NCBI GenBank assembly: GCA_015099395.1
Contig: AP024096.1
Location: forward strand, 8,101,485 to 8,165,484
From: Ktedonobacteria bacterium brp13
GTDB taxonomy: Bacteria; Chloroflexota; Ktedonobacteria; Ktedonobacterales; Ktedonobacteraceae
Reading direction: 5' to 3'
Length of the DNA: 64,000 bases
Shown: piece by piece, positions 16,096-24,657 of the stretch
Layout: every line of letters starts with the position of its first letter
Position numbering within the stretch: position 1 is the first letter of the stretch
Made by a program: the position numbers and the translations under genes
Notes under the pieces: generated by a model
What the model was told of the DNA's origin: nothing
Database searches by the model: none
The model's input: the letters and a program-made list of their open reading frames with translations, nothing else

Positions 16096-16911
16096 CTACT
16101 CCTTGATAAAAGTAATTGATTGGTTGAGCTTGCTGCTCTTAAACGGCTCATTGAGTTCAACCAGAACTGGCGGACCTGTTCGCCGAGATGTGCGGAGCAC
16201 GACAAGATTGCTTTTGGCGATTGCATAGTCAGGATCGATCTCAAGTGCGCGTTTCAAAGCCGCTTCGGCTTCATCGTAGCGTTCCTGCATCATCAAGCAG
16301 ATTCCCAGGTTCCCCCAGGGCTGCGGTAAGCAATCTCCCATGGCAATTGATGCTTGAAATGCCTGCCCGGCTTCCTCCTTCTTCCCGCTCTCCATGAGGA
16401 GCAGGCCCTGCTGGAAAAGATTTTCTTGCTCGATCAGTTGATCCACCGTAAAGCCTGGCCCGCGCAATTTGATGGACTTTTCTGCGAGCTGACGACTGAA
16501 CTGCAACGCTTCATCGAACTGCTCAGTCAGTTCACTTCTTGTGTTCAGTTCGATGGCCCGCTCAATGTCGCGTACCGCTTGACCAAAGCGCATGGTAAAG
16601 CGGCTTGCCATACTTCGGTTGTACCAGAGTTCGGCGTTCTTCGGTTCGAGAGTAAGCGCCTGGGTAAACGCGTCATAGCTTTGCGGGAAGTTCTGAAGCA
16701 TGCCCTGGGCGGTTCCCAGTTGCGCCAGCACATCAGCGCGTTGCTGCGCATGCTGTGGGAGATACTTCAACAGGTGCTCGCAGGTAGTCATTGCCTCAGT
16801 GTAGTTTCCTTGAACGATCTGGTGCCCGATGAGGTTGAGCTGTTTGTCAACTGGCGAGACGTTGGTGATGATACGCTTTTTCTTTTTCGATGCATGTTTT
16901 TTTTTGGCCAT
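16096..16911 (-). CDS. TPR-repeat protein (paralogue of 18029 gene)
   Basis: 271 residues, start MAKKKHASKKKKR, a strongly basic head. At least four TPR-like helix pairs are seen (YTEAMTTCEHLLKYLP, SYDAFTQALTLEPKNAELWY, QAVRDIERAIEL, YDEAEAALKRALEIDPDYA). The central and C-terminal repeats match the protein at 18029 almost block for block (WGNLGICLMMQERYDEAE against WGNLGVCLIMQFRYDEAE), so the two are paralogues; this one lacks the zinc-ribbon tail. TPRs are protein-binding scaffolds. Cytoplasmic. Partner and role unknown. Confidence 0.85.
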   Translation of the reverse strand: MAKKKHASKKKKRIITNVSPVDKQLNLIGHQIVQGNYTEAMTTCEHLLKYLPQHAQQRADVLAQLGTAQGMLQNFPQSYDAFTQALTLEPKNAELWYNRSMASRFTMRFGQAVRDIERAIELNTRSELTEQFDEALQFSRQLAEKSIKLRGPGFTVDQLIEQENLFQQGLLLMESGKKEEAGQAFQASIAMGDCLPQPWGNLGICLMMQERYDEAEAALKRALEIDPDYAIAKSNLVVLRTSRRTGPPVLVELNEPFKSSKLNQSITFIKE

Positions 16912-17194
16912 TGTTCTTTCCCCTCACTTTCCCTGGTCACGCGCAGCGAATGCACACGGCTTCGGTGCCTCCATTAGATGCCTCTTTTGTCCTGGCCGCT
17001 TTCAGATCCCTTTTGCCTGGGACCTGTTTCTACTCCTGTACGAAGGTCCCGATCATGTTATACCTCGAATCTTATAAAGAGGCAACATCAGCCAGGAGGA
17101 GCACGGGCGATCGGCATAAAGCACCTGTCCTGAAAGCCAGAGAGATGGTATGGTATACAGAGTGAGGAATTGTCAGAAAGAAGAGGCAAAGCAG

Positions 17195-17419
17195 ATGAGA
17201 GAAAAGCGAAAGAAGAATCATGGGCCGAGCGGCGGAGGCCGAAGAGTCGATCAAGTGGATAATCAGGCACTTGATCGACTACTGGGTAGAGGGTACTCGC
17301 ACAAGCAAGCCATAGAAATGATCGGATCTGCCGTGGTAGAAGAGATCTGGACTATAATGCATGACCACAAACCGTTTGATCGAGCGCGTTTTGCCACATT
17401 ACTCGAGCAGTTGGGCTAA
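17195..17419 (+). CDS. Small basic/helical protein of unknown function
   Basis: 74 residues from ATG 17195, chosen for AAGAGGCAAAG upstream; the in-frame codon at 17150 lacks a site. A basic head (MREKRKKNHGPSGGGRR) is followed by a helical region with YSHKQAIEMIGSAVVEEIW and PFDRARFATLLEQL. The helical part vaguely recalls the C terminus of DUF1841 proteins, but I cannot confirm it. It lies between two paralogous TPR genes and may belong with them. Confidence 0.6.
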   Translation: MREKRKKNHGPSGGGRRVDQVDNQALDRLLGRGYSHKQAIEMIGSAVVEEIWTIMHDHKPFDRARFATLLEQLG

Positions 17420-17589
17420 AGTATCGGACAGCCTCAAGCCAAGGGGGATGGGGAAGATAAGGGACCTACCTGCCTGACCAGGGTGTCGGATACTCTGCAG
17501 GCTCGCAGAATCAAGGGTGCCCTCTGGGCCGCTAGCCTTATCTGCCGCACTCTGGCTGCGAGGAGCGCAGAATGCGGAGCATTCCTAGC

Positions 17590-17744
17590 TATACCCTGCG
17601 CTTGCTTGGACGATCACCTGCCCTGGTCTACGTGATTTGGATCGCGAATCCTGGCCAACTGTCCAATTGCAAATGATTGATGCTATGGTGCGTCTGAAGC
17701 AGGCGATTGCGCCCTATCTCCAATGCTGGCTCGAAGATGATTGA
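17590..17744 (+). pseudogene. C-terminal remnant of an unidentified protein, frameshifted
   Basis: The last 38 codons before TGA 17742-17744 read LRDLDRESWPTVQLQMIDAM and then VRLKQAIAPYLQCWLEDD, with coding-like composition and an amphipathic helix. Upstream the apparent continuation (YTLRLLGRSPALVYV) is in another frame, so a frameshift is likely, and no start remains. The family is not recognised with confidence. Confidence 0.35.
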
Positions 17745-18028
17745 GTCCTTATCAACCCAATTGTCACAAATCAAGCCTCTCGATCTTTTAAACTGGATAC
17801 TCTTCGTCAATTGTCCTCTGAAGGAGTTGTATTTATCGTATAACATGATTTTATCATTGATACATAGATATGATCATTTTATTGCTGCATTTCTTTCTAT
17901 TGTGAAATTCAGAAGCACAAAAAGGCTTGCCAAAAAAGACCAGACCAGATACAGTATCAGTATCAGTAACACACGAAAACATAGCTCATCCTGCCTCGAC
18001 AGGAAATTCAAGCAGAGTGGGAAGAAGT
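17745..18028. other. Intergenic region before the TPR/zinc-ribbon gene
   Basis: AT-rich stretch with TATAAC and TATCGT words near 17830. The reading frame of the next gene is open back to a TTG at 17927, but without a ribosome site. No other feature can be supported. Confidence 0.35.
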
Positions 18029-19354
18029 ATGTCGAAACAATCAAAGCGAGCGAAACAACCAGGGTCTATGAAACAATTGCAACAAAGAACATCGATACCA
18101 TCTCAAATGCACAAACCATTGGCGCATCGTGCTCAGTATGCCCAACAGCGGATGCTCATGGGTGACTTTGCAGGCTGCGTAAGTACCTGCGAACCACTAC
18201 TCAACTCCTTGCCCAGCCGTTCAGAGCTGCGTCTTGAGGTACTCGCTTTGCTGGGATTGGCACACGGCATGCTGAAACATTACCAGCAAAGCTATGATGT
18301 TTTCAGCGAAGCGATCAGTATCGACCCCACTATGGCTGTGTTCTGGTATAATCATGGCCTGGCCTGTCACTATCTGGCACGCCTTGCTGAAGCTACGCGG
18401 GATTTTGAGCGTGCGGTTGAGCTCACAAAAAACGATACGAGCGAAATGGCTCGCAAATTTGCTATGCAGTTGAAGGAGAGCCGCCAGGAACTTCAAGAGG
18501 CCATGCAGGCACACGAAACGGATATTACATTCGAGCAATATCTGGAGAGGGAGGAGCGCTTCACACAGGCACTGCATCTGGTGAAACAAGAAAAATGGCA
18601 AGAGGCCGAACTGCTGTTCCGACAACTCACTGCAACGGAGAGCAGAGTACCGTCGTATTGGGGAAACCTGGGAGTCTGCCTGATCATGCAATTCCGTTAC
18701 GATGAGGCGGAAGAAGTACTCAAGCACGCACTTGTCATGGATCCTGACTATCGCGCTGCATGCGATAACTTGAAGAAGTTGCCAGAAATTCGACGCTCAA
18801 AGAAACCTATCGGACATAAACTGATCAATCTGTCTCAGGAGGAGGATGTCAAACAATCTCTTGCCTTGTATGAAAAGGACGATGAGGGTGAACTCACCAC
18901 CTGCACTGTTATTGAGAAGGTCGGACATGCTGTGACAAGCACCTGGAGACAACTTGGAGAACAACGCCCACGTTACGACTTCTTCCTGAACACGTACCAG
19001 GATACACGCTTTACCATCTGTCCACGTTGTCAGAGCAAGACGCGACTCCGCACATTCTCCCTGGTCGTGAATGTGAACCCCAGATACACTGTCATATTGG
19101 ACATGCAATGCCGCTTCTGCAACTCCTGTGATCTGTTGATTGTTCACCAAGCTCAGCTAGAACAGCAGATCGCCATTGAATTTATGACCATCAACCCGGA
19201 GGCCATTGGCAACGACTATCAAGTAATAGGAACGCTTGATAGAGCAGAGTGGAACCAGGGCAAGCAAGACCCATTATCTGTTGAGCGAGTGATAGCGTAT
19301 CTTCATGATTTCCATGAAGTTGTCTCGTTTGAGCGCGTGCCTGGGGAAAAGTAA
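18029..19354 (+). CDS. TPR protein with C-terminal zinc-ribbon domain
   Basis: 441 residues from ATG 18029, chosen for GTGGGAAGAAG upstream and for a basic head (MSKQSKRAKQ) like its paralogue. Residues about 40-260 carry TPR helix pairs (QSYDVFSEAISIDPTMAVFW, RYDEAEEVLKHALVMDPDYR). Residues about 315-440 form a separate domain starting RYDFFLNTYQDTRFTICPRC with Cys331, Cys334, Cys361, Cys364 and Cys367, probably zinc binding. This domain exists as a standalone protein at 23319 with more than half the residues alike (FFLNPYQDVRFSTCPQC, VVGTLDRADW). The function of the domain is unknown; the fusion suggests that TPR scaffold and zinc domain work together. Confidence 0.82.
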   Translation: MSKQSKRAKQPGSMKQLQQRTSIPSQMHKPLAHRAQYAQQRMLMGDFAGCVSTCEPLLNSLPSRSELRLEVLALLGLAHGMLKHYQQSYDVFSEAISIDPTMAVFWYNHGLACHYLARLAEATRDFERAVELTKNDTSEMARKFAMQLKESRQELQEAMQAHETDITFEQYLEREERFTQALHLVKQEKWQEAELLFRQLTATESRVPSYWGNLGVCLIMQFRYDEAEEVLKHALVMDPDYRAACDNLKKLPEIRRSKKPIGHKLINLSQEEDVKQSLALYEKDDEGELTTCTVIEKVGHAVTSTWRQLGEQRPRYDFFLNTYQDTRFTICPRCQSKTRLRTFSLVVNVNPRYTVILDMQCRFCNSCDLLIVHQAQLEQQIAIEFMTINPEAIGNDYQVIGTLDRAEWNQGKQDPLSVERVIAYLHDFHEVVSFERVPGEK

Positions 19355-19504
19355 CGTCTGGAACGGTCGAAGGAACATTTGATACCTCGCCGTCTTGCTG
19401 GGCTATGTAAACGGTGGAGGCAATAGTGACAGACAACAGGGGCTGCTACTGACAACCCCTGAAAAACTTGCACATCCGTTGTTGGGTAGGGGGTATCTGC
19501 ATAT

Positions 19505-20190
19505 CTACAACTTTGCTTTCGCCAGTTCGTAGGTCGTACCATAGCGATCCTTCTTCGCTAGCTCCTTCAGTTGCAGTAAGGCTTTGTCAATCTCGCCTTC
19601 GTCCAACGCGATCTCGATCAAGGGTCTGGTGGTTTTCGACGCTACCAGGAAAGCAAGCAATGCTGGCCGAAGCGTTTGCCAGCAGCCAAGTTGTCTGGCA
19701 AGGTCACATAGCCTCTGGTAGTGTTTGAGCAAAGGCTGCGTACGGAACAACGTTTCGGTTACTTCCAATGTGGCAGTGTAGTTCTCCCTGGCCTGATAGT
19801 ATGTTTGCAGCCATTCCAGGACGCGCACGACTGGTTTCTCTTTGCTGCGTGCTTTCGCCAGACGCTCGGCCACAGCATCCTGTTGGTGATGAATGAAGAG
19901 GTCAGCAAGTCCCAGGAATTGATCGTCATTATCTATCGACTGCGTTTCTCGTGCTGCCTCGTCAATATTCCCAAGCGTTAAGAGCCGATCAATCAGGTAG
20001 GAGATAAGTCCGGCCTCACGACAGATATGCAGATAAGCTTCATCCCCCAGAGTCTCTTTTTGCAGGTCCAGCAAGAACTTGCCATAGCTCTGGTAATGAT
20101 CTCAGTGATGAGCACTTCATAGATCGTAAGTGCTGCGGCGTATTGCCGCTGCTTCACAAACCTATCAGCATTCGAGCTTTTTCTGTAGCG
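19505..20190 (-). pseudogene. Broken copy of the SWIM/helical-repeat protein gene
   Basis: The open part (19505-20074) encodes 189 residues matching the middle-to-late part of the intact SWIM protein at 20771: LADLFIHHQQDAVAERL against LADLFVQYGQDIAIERM, and LIEIALDEGEIDKALLQL against LVEIALDEGDSNQALHLL. Just upstream, in another frame, the minus strand reads RFVKQRQYAAALTIYEVL, matching HFAQQRDYANSAAIYEVV. Thus the SWIM N-terminal half and an internal part are deleted and the frame is shifted. It begins directly after the stop of the 112-residue gene, a relict of the same gene order as the intact copy. Confidence 0.75.
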
Positions 20191-20196
20191 CTTTCA

Positions 20197-20535
20197 TCAC
20201 TCGTTCCTTCGCTCTTCGCGTATTTGCTCACGTACTGATTTCAACGCGCCGCTGGCTTCCCAACAAGCGGATAACCATAGTTGTTCTGAGCGGTTAATCA
20301 TGAGATCTGGTATCTTCCCATCTACTACAGCATACGGATGTTCCCATCCTGCATCACCCATATAGAGTATGCCGCGTTCCTGCTCATAGTCATACAGGAA
20401 GACAGCCTGTTCACCATTCTGGTTCTCGAAGTAACTGCGATAAACGCCGGAGAAGGTTTGCTCATCAATGTGCGGCGGTATGCCACAAGCTTCTCCATGA
20501 TGATTGGTGACTTGAAACAGTGGTTGGTTACTCAT
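20197..20535 (-). CDS. Hypothetical protein, 112 residues
   Basis: Starts at ATG 20535 with TGGAGGATTTA just upstream. It is soluble, with an acidic/aromatic composition: GVYRSYFENQNGEQAVFLYD, RGILYMGDAGWEHPYAVVDG and LWLSACWEA. No catalytic motif, signal or membrane segment is visible and I do not recognise the family. It lies on the minus strand with the SWIM genes, between the intact and the broken copy, and is probably part of the same operon. Confidence 0.65.
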   Translation of the reverse strand: MSNQPLFQVTNHHGEACGIPPHIDEQTFSGVYRSYFENQNGEQAVFLYDYEQERGILYMGDAGWEHPYAVVDGKIPDLMINRSEQLWLSACWEASGALKSVREQIREERRNE

Positions 20536-20615
20536 TAAATCCTCCAGTATCTTGCCTCACCTCATGAAAGAACTGAGCAGGAACGTATTCCTACTATCAG
20601 AGAGCAAAGTAGGGA

Positions 20616-20759
20616 TCATCTTGGATTGTTTCTATGCACTCGTTCACCATCAAGTCCATGAGTTTTCCTGAGTGTGTCGATGACCAGCCAAAAAGCGTCG
20701 GCATCCATCCGTGTAGCCAGTAGGTGAACGAAATCCTCTTTCTTGAGACGATCAGTCAT
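20616..20759 (-). CDS. Small protein behind the SWIM gene, possibly frameshifted
   Basis: ATG 20759 has a clear GGAGAAATGTG site and starts 11 bases after the SWIM stop, so it belongs to that operon. The frame gives 47 residues (MTDRLKKEDFVHLLATRMDA then DAFWLVIDTLRKTHG). After about residue 33 the next frame reads LMDLMVNECIETIQDDPYFAL and stops at 20597-20599, which looks more protein-like. I infer a single-base frameshift near AGGAAAACTC, either a mutation or a recoding site. Function unknown. Confidence 0.45.
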   Translation of the reverse strand: MTDRLKKEDFVHLLATRMDADAFWLVIDTLRKTHGLDGERVHRNNPR

Positions 20760-20770
20760 CACATTTCTCC

Positions 20771-22561
20771 TTACAAACCAGCTACGGTCAGTTCTTCCTT
20801 CAAAGTGGAGAGTCGACTATGCAGCTTGCGTAACGAGGCGATGTAGTTTGTCCACTGCTCAGGTTCATCCAACTTCTCGTACAGGGACCGAATTTTTACC
20901 AGGTACCGACATGCGACTTGATAGTTGCCTCGTCCACGCCCAGTGATGAGATGCTCAACGTGTTGCTGGTAGAGGTCTATCGAAGCGTGAGGATAATCCT
21001 CTTCTGTGCGTTCAGCGGCTTTCAGCGCGACGTCAGGAGTACGAGCATAGTCGTACTTCCATTGATACCCCTCATGGCCATGAGGCTTTGCCGCTTCTAG
21101 TAAATGGAGTGCTTGATTACTATCGCCTTCATCGAGTGCAATTTCTACCAGGGTAGAGGTGTTGTGCATGGTTTTCAGAAACGTATGGGTTGCTTGCCGC
21201 ACCGCTTTCCAGGTTCCAAGTTGGATCGCGAGTTCGCGTATTTTCTGGTACTCCGCAAGCCATGGTCGCTTACGGAAAATGAGTTCGGCCATCTCAAGTG
21301 CTGCTGCAAGATGATTTTTCGCCAGGTGGTGGTTTTTCAGCCATTCTGCCGCAATGGTATGCCTTTCCTGCTGAGCCTTTTCATGCATCATACGTTCAAT
21401 CGCGATGTCCTGCCCATACTGAACAAAGAGGTCTGCAAGCTTCACCACCTGCCAACCATCAACCTGGCTTGCATCCTGAACAGCTTCATCCACCCGACTC
21501 AGTTCCAGCAGTCGGGCGACGACCTCCTGGACACTTTTTGTCTCACGACCGATTCGCAGGAATTCCTCGTCGCTCAGTCTGTCTGCCTCCAAATCTAACA
21601 GCAGGCTACCATAGCGCTGCCGACGCCACTCGCTCTCCTGCTTGTTTTGCTGAAGTTCGGCAAGGGCAGTGTGAACCCATTGTGCAATCTGGTGTTTTTC
21701 TTCAGGCGTGGTAGATTGGAGGAATTCGGATGGAATATCTTCCGTCAGACCAAATCCACCATGATCGACATCAAAGCGGTAAATCGCAAAAATGGCTGTG
21801 AGAATCTGCTTGCGGAGTAGCGCATCATCTGGCTCGTTCTCCAGGCAGGCACCCAGACCCTCGACACACTCTTGCACGATGCGACCCAGGGCTCCATCCT
21901 CATCATGATAGGAAGAGTAATAGCTGAGAGTTTCTCTTGCCACCACTTCATAGATCGCTGCCGAGTTGGCATAGTCCCGTTGTTGAGCGAAGTGAACGGC
22001 AGTAGCAGTAATTGTAGAGAGATCAGATGAGATACCATAGACGGCATCCCACTCGCGGCTGGCATGTTGAAAAGCAGCATCGACCTGACGGCGATACTCA
22101 TCGGTATCGACCGGCACACGTTTATGACCGGGCGGAGGTGGCATAGTGAGTTGCCATTCCACCTCTGGCTGTTTCTGGAGAAACTGCTTGATGAGTGTGA
22201 GTAACTGGGCTTTGCTCTGTCGCTCCAGGATGGTATCGATATCGTCCATCTGGGTAAACGCACCTGGCCGGATGTGCCAGGTGAGGAGCAATGCCGCAGC
22301 ATGCTCACATGCGCGCTTCCCATCTATTGAAGTATCTCCTGAACAGGAGCAAAGAGTCGTCGTGATACTGGTATCGTCAAATGCGACCTGTACACGATAC
22401 GGTTCGGGAAGCGAGCCGTAGCAATAGGCTTTGAGGGTCATGCCTTGCCGTACTGGACCAACAATGGCACCATTACGGACAGACCGCTGACCCTTCGAGA
22501 AGTTTTGCCTGCCGACAAAGCGATGGATATCGTGCTCAGTCAGTGCGAGGATGCTCTTCAT
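20771..22561 (-). CDS. SWIM zinc-finger protein with helical-repeat region
   Basis: 596 residues from ATG 22561. The N terminus (DIHRFVGRQNFSKGQRSVRN) leads to a SWIM motif with Cys71, Cys73, Cys85 and His87 (CSCSGD...RACEHAAALLL). A long helical region with TPR/HEAT-like pairs extends to the end (LFVQYGQDIAIERM, LVEIALDEGDSNQALHLL, ASIDLYQQHVEHLI). SWIM plus repeat architecture is widespread in bacteria but uncharacterised; zinc-dependent nucleic-acid or protein binding is likely. It heads a minus-strand operon with the small gene at 20616 and perhaps the 112-residue gene. A degenerate copy lies at 19505. Confidence 0.88.
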   Translation of the reverse strand: MKSILALTEHDIHRFVGRQNFSKGQRSVRNGAIVGPVRQGMTLKAYCYGSLPEPYRVQVAFDDTSITTTLCSCSGDTSIDGKRACEHAAALLLTWHIRPGAFTQMDDIDTILERQSKAQLLTLIKQFLQKQPEVEWQLTMPPPPGHKRVPVDTDEYRRQVDAAFQHASREWDAVYGISSDLSTITATAVHFAQQRDYANSAAIYEVVARETLSYYSSYHDEDGALGRIVQECVEGLGACLENEPDDALLRKQILTAIFAIYRFDVDHGGFGLTEDIPSEFLQSTTPEEKHQIAQWVHTALAELQQNKQESEWRRQRYGSLLLDLEADRLSDEEFLRIGRETKSVQEVVARLLELSRVDEAVQDASQVDGWQVVKLADLFVQYGQDIAIERMMHEKAQQERHTIAAEWLKNHHLAKNHLAAALEMAELIFRKRPWLAEYQKIRELAIQLGTWKAVRQATHTFLKTMHNTSTLVEIALDEGDSNQALHLLEAAKPHGHEGYQWKYDYARTPDVALKAAERTEEDYPHASIDLYQQHVEHLITGRGRGNYQVACRYLVKIRSLYEKLDEPEQWTNYIASLRKLHSRLSTLKEELTVAGL

Positions 22562-23036
22562 TTCCGGGTTTCCTTTATATGAATCGGCCTCTGGAGCGAC
22601 TTCTCAAAGATGAGTGCGGAATGCGGGTACCAGGTATCTTCCTACCTGATTTCCCTAACTATTCTACTACAACTAAACTGAGCTTGCCCCTTGTGCTGGC
22701 TACACAGGATATCCGTTCAAAAAAATCGGAGAGATCTGTGCCAAAACTATCGGTCTTCCCTCTTGCCTTGCCATCACAAAGAGATGCGTGTGCTAAAAAA
22801 TTGAGAACCGGCAAGCCCTTGCTCAATGAACATGTAAGTAGTAACCTGGACAACCAGCACTCTTGTGGCAAAAAGTGTCTGTGGACGAGAATTCTACCAA
22901 AAATGGCTGCTCTCTACAAGTGGCAGGAGGGAACCTCAAAAAAACGAGTTGACGCCAGGCTTAGCTATTCTTGGCAGTTGCGACCAGGGAGCACTCGCGT
23001 GGTATGCTATGTGTGAGCAATGGAGGAAGATACGCG
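22562..23036. other. Intergenic region between divergent genes
   Basis: 475 bases between the SWIM gene and the small plus-strand gene at 23037. A long frame on the plus strand is open here (22543-23016) but has no ribosome site, no recognisable motif and poor codon character. A TTGCGA (22978) and TATGCT (23003) with 19-base spacing may be a weak promoter for 23037. Confidence 0.35.
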
Positions 23037-23279
23037 ATGGAAAAAGCGCATGTATTGGTCAATGTCAGGGATATCAACCTGCTGTGTCAGCACTATAAAA
23101 CCTCTGCCCAGATTGAAGGCATGACCAGGAGACGGAAGATCACGCGAGCTCGCAGGCGAAATGGCATCCTGGAAGTGAGAACGGCAGCGCGTGATGAATG
23201 GATACAGCCCGTCGTATGGATCGAGTGGATCAATGATCTGGGCGTTCCCATTCGGTATCTGGCCCAGGATATTCGATAA
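23037..23279 (+). CDS. Small basic protein of unknown function
   Basis: 80 residues from ATG 23037, preceded by GGAGGAAG, a good ribosome site. The middle is strongly basic (MTRRRKITRARRRNG), followed by VWIEWINDLGVPIRYLAQDI. No known motif is recognised. It starts 39 bases before the zinc-ribbon gene at 23319, so the two are likely one operon. The basic patch would suit nucleic-acid binding, which is inference only. Confidence 0.6.
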   Translation: MEKAHVLVNVRDINLLCQHYKTSAQIEGMTRRRKITRARRRNGILEVRTAARDEWIQPVVWIEWINDLGVPIRYLAQDIR

Positions 23280-23318
23280 GAGAGGGCTCATGCTTTCTCA
23301 TAGAAGAGCGAGGGAATA

Positions 23319-23756
23319 ATGGCGAAGAAAGGCGGGAAGGACACACCACGGCTTGGCAAGCAGCCCCCGCGTTACCGTTTTTTTCTTAATCCGTATCAAG
23401 ATGTGCGGTTTAGCACGTGTCCGCAATGCTCAAACAAAACCGGGCAGCGCAAACTGCCGCTGTTCATCCATATCGAGCCAAGGCAACCACTACTCTTGAA
23501 TAAGACCTGCCGCTACTGTCCCCACTGTGATCTATTGATCGCTCACCAGAACGAGTTAGATGAGATCATTACGAGGGTGTTCACCGTTCTCAACCCAGAG
23601 GTCGTTGGCAATAAGTACCTGGTGGTTGGAACATTGGATCGAGCTGATTGGAAGCGTATCGATCAGCAGAAGCCTCCTATCCAGGATTCGATTGAGGCGC
23701 TGCACGACTTTCAAGAGGAGGTCATGTTCAAGCCAATGGGTGGATGGAGAAGATAG
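23319..23756 (+). CDS. Standalone zinc-ribbon domain protein
   Basis: 145 residues from ATG 23319 (GAGGGAATA upstream). Basic head, then RYRFFLNPYQDVRFSTCPQC with Cys34 and Cys37, and CRYCPHCDLL with Cys64, Cys67 and Cys70: a probable zinc site. The rest includes FTVLNPEVVGNKYLVVGTL. The same domain forms the C-terminal third of the TPR protein at 18029. One gene has it fused and another free, which suggests an interacting pair with TPR proteins. No function is known to me. Confidence 0.75.
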   Translation: MAKKGGKDTPRLGKQPPRYRFFLNPYQDVRFSTCPQCSNKTGQRKLPLFIHIEPRQPLLLNKTCRYCPHCDLLIAHQNELDEIITRVFTVLNPEVVGNKYLVVGTLDRADWKRIDQQKPPIQDSIEALHDFQEEVMFKPMGGWRR

Positions 23757-24413
23757 GGATCCAATCTTCCTGGCGAGTGTGTCGAATACTTATTGCATTC
23801 TGGCAAGATCAAATGTGTGTTGTTCCTGGTTGGCTAACACCATCTGCCGTGTAATTTAACCCACGGTTTTGCAGATGTGAGGAAGCATAGTTTTGCAGAA
23901 AAAATTCAGGAATGGCGAACTCCTATGCATAACTCACAAGAGATAGCTTCTAGAAGTGTACCTGACGATGATGAGGAGGAGCAGAAGAAGCTTATGAAGG
24001 GACAAGACGACTTGGAGTACGACTAGGGTGGCCAGGTATTCCGCTCTTTTTTTATGCCCTGCTATAGTCGACTAAGAGACGATAAAACGAGGTTACGGGT
24101 ATTGTAAGACGAAAAGAGGAAATACTGGAAAGATCTGCTAAGATTCGTCAAGCTATACTAATGTTTCATAATCAGGGTATTTACCCTAGCTCTGGTCGAG
24201 TTACACATTACAATACATTGAGAATTCCATTGTAACTCCGAAAAAAGTAGGTACTTGTTTTACCCTTTATACTTGAGGTAGTCTTCTCGGAGGTCATCAG
24301 GAATCTGGCGATTCTCACTCAGCGCTCGGATGTTGAATTACTCTCCGTAGCCAGAAACCAGCTTCCCTTCTGATAATTGAAGCTAGTAAAACTTCTCTAG
24401 CACAATCTCTGTG
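23757..24413. other. Intergenic region with repeat copy 3
   Basis: Beyond the repeat (23849-23908), a frame of 33 codons (ATG 23925 to TAG 24026, acidic, with DDDEEEQKKLMKGQDD) is open but lacks a clear ribosome site. An inverted GAGTTACA...TGTAACTC lies at about 24190-24237. No gene remnant is recognised. Confidence 0.35.
23849..23908 (+). repeat. Paired short repeat, copy 3 (transposon-end-like)
   Basis: Exact GTTTTGCAGA units at 23866 and 23890, 24 bases apart. Flanks TGTAATTTAACCCACG and GGAAGCATA match copy 1 (4716) across about 60 bases with few differences. Same orientation as the other two copies. Confidence 0.6.
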
Positions 24414-24431
24414 GATGCAGTATACTGCATC
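24414..24431. promoter_or_regulatory. Palindromic operator of the HicAB operon
   Basis: GATGCAGTA-TACTGCATC is a perfect 18-base palindrome ending 31 bases before the HicA start, and its centre contains a -10-like TATACT (24421-24426). HicB antitoxins of this type bind palindromes over their own promoter, so this is very likely the autoregulatory operator. Confidence 0.7.
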
Positions 24432-24461
24432 TTAATGGATGGAAGAAATGAGGCCGCATGT

Positions 24462-24656
24462 GTGAAGGTACGTGATGTCCTCAAACGTATAGAAGCTGAT
24501 GGATGGTATCTTGCGCGGATACGTGGAGATCATCGACATTATAAGCACTCGACAAAAAAAGGAATAGTAACGGTCTCTGGGCATCCTGCAAAGGACATGC
24601 CTGTTGGAACATTGCTCAGTGTCTTTAAGCAGGCTCAAATAGAGAAAGAGGATTGA
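24462..24656 (+). CDS. hicA: HicA-family mRNA interferase toxin
   Basis: 64 residues from GTG 24462 (MKVRDVLKRIEADGWYLARI), the usual HicA N terminus, with GAAATGAGG upstream. An in-frame ATG at 24435 is possible but would add an atypical head. The catalytic His is in GDHRHYKHSTKKG, followed by VTVSGHPAKDMPVGTLLSVF, a classic double-stranded RNA-binding-like fold. It cleaves mRNA during stress. The antitoxin gene begins one base after its stop. Confidence 0.92.
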   Translation: MKVRDVLKRIEADGWYLARIRGDHRHYKHSTKKGIVTVSGHPAKDMPVGTLLSVFKQAQIEKED

Positions 24657-24657
24657 A

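Noticed and set aside
22543..23016. Plus-strand frame of 157 codons upstream of the small gene at 23037
   Set aside because: No ribosome site, no recognisable motif and amino-acid composition unlike a folded protein; overlaps the SWIM start region.
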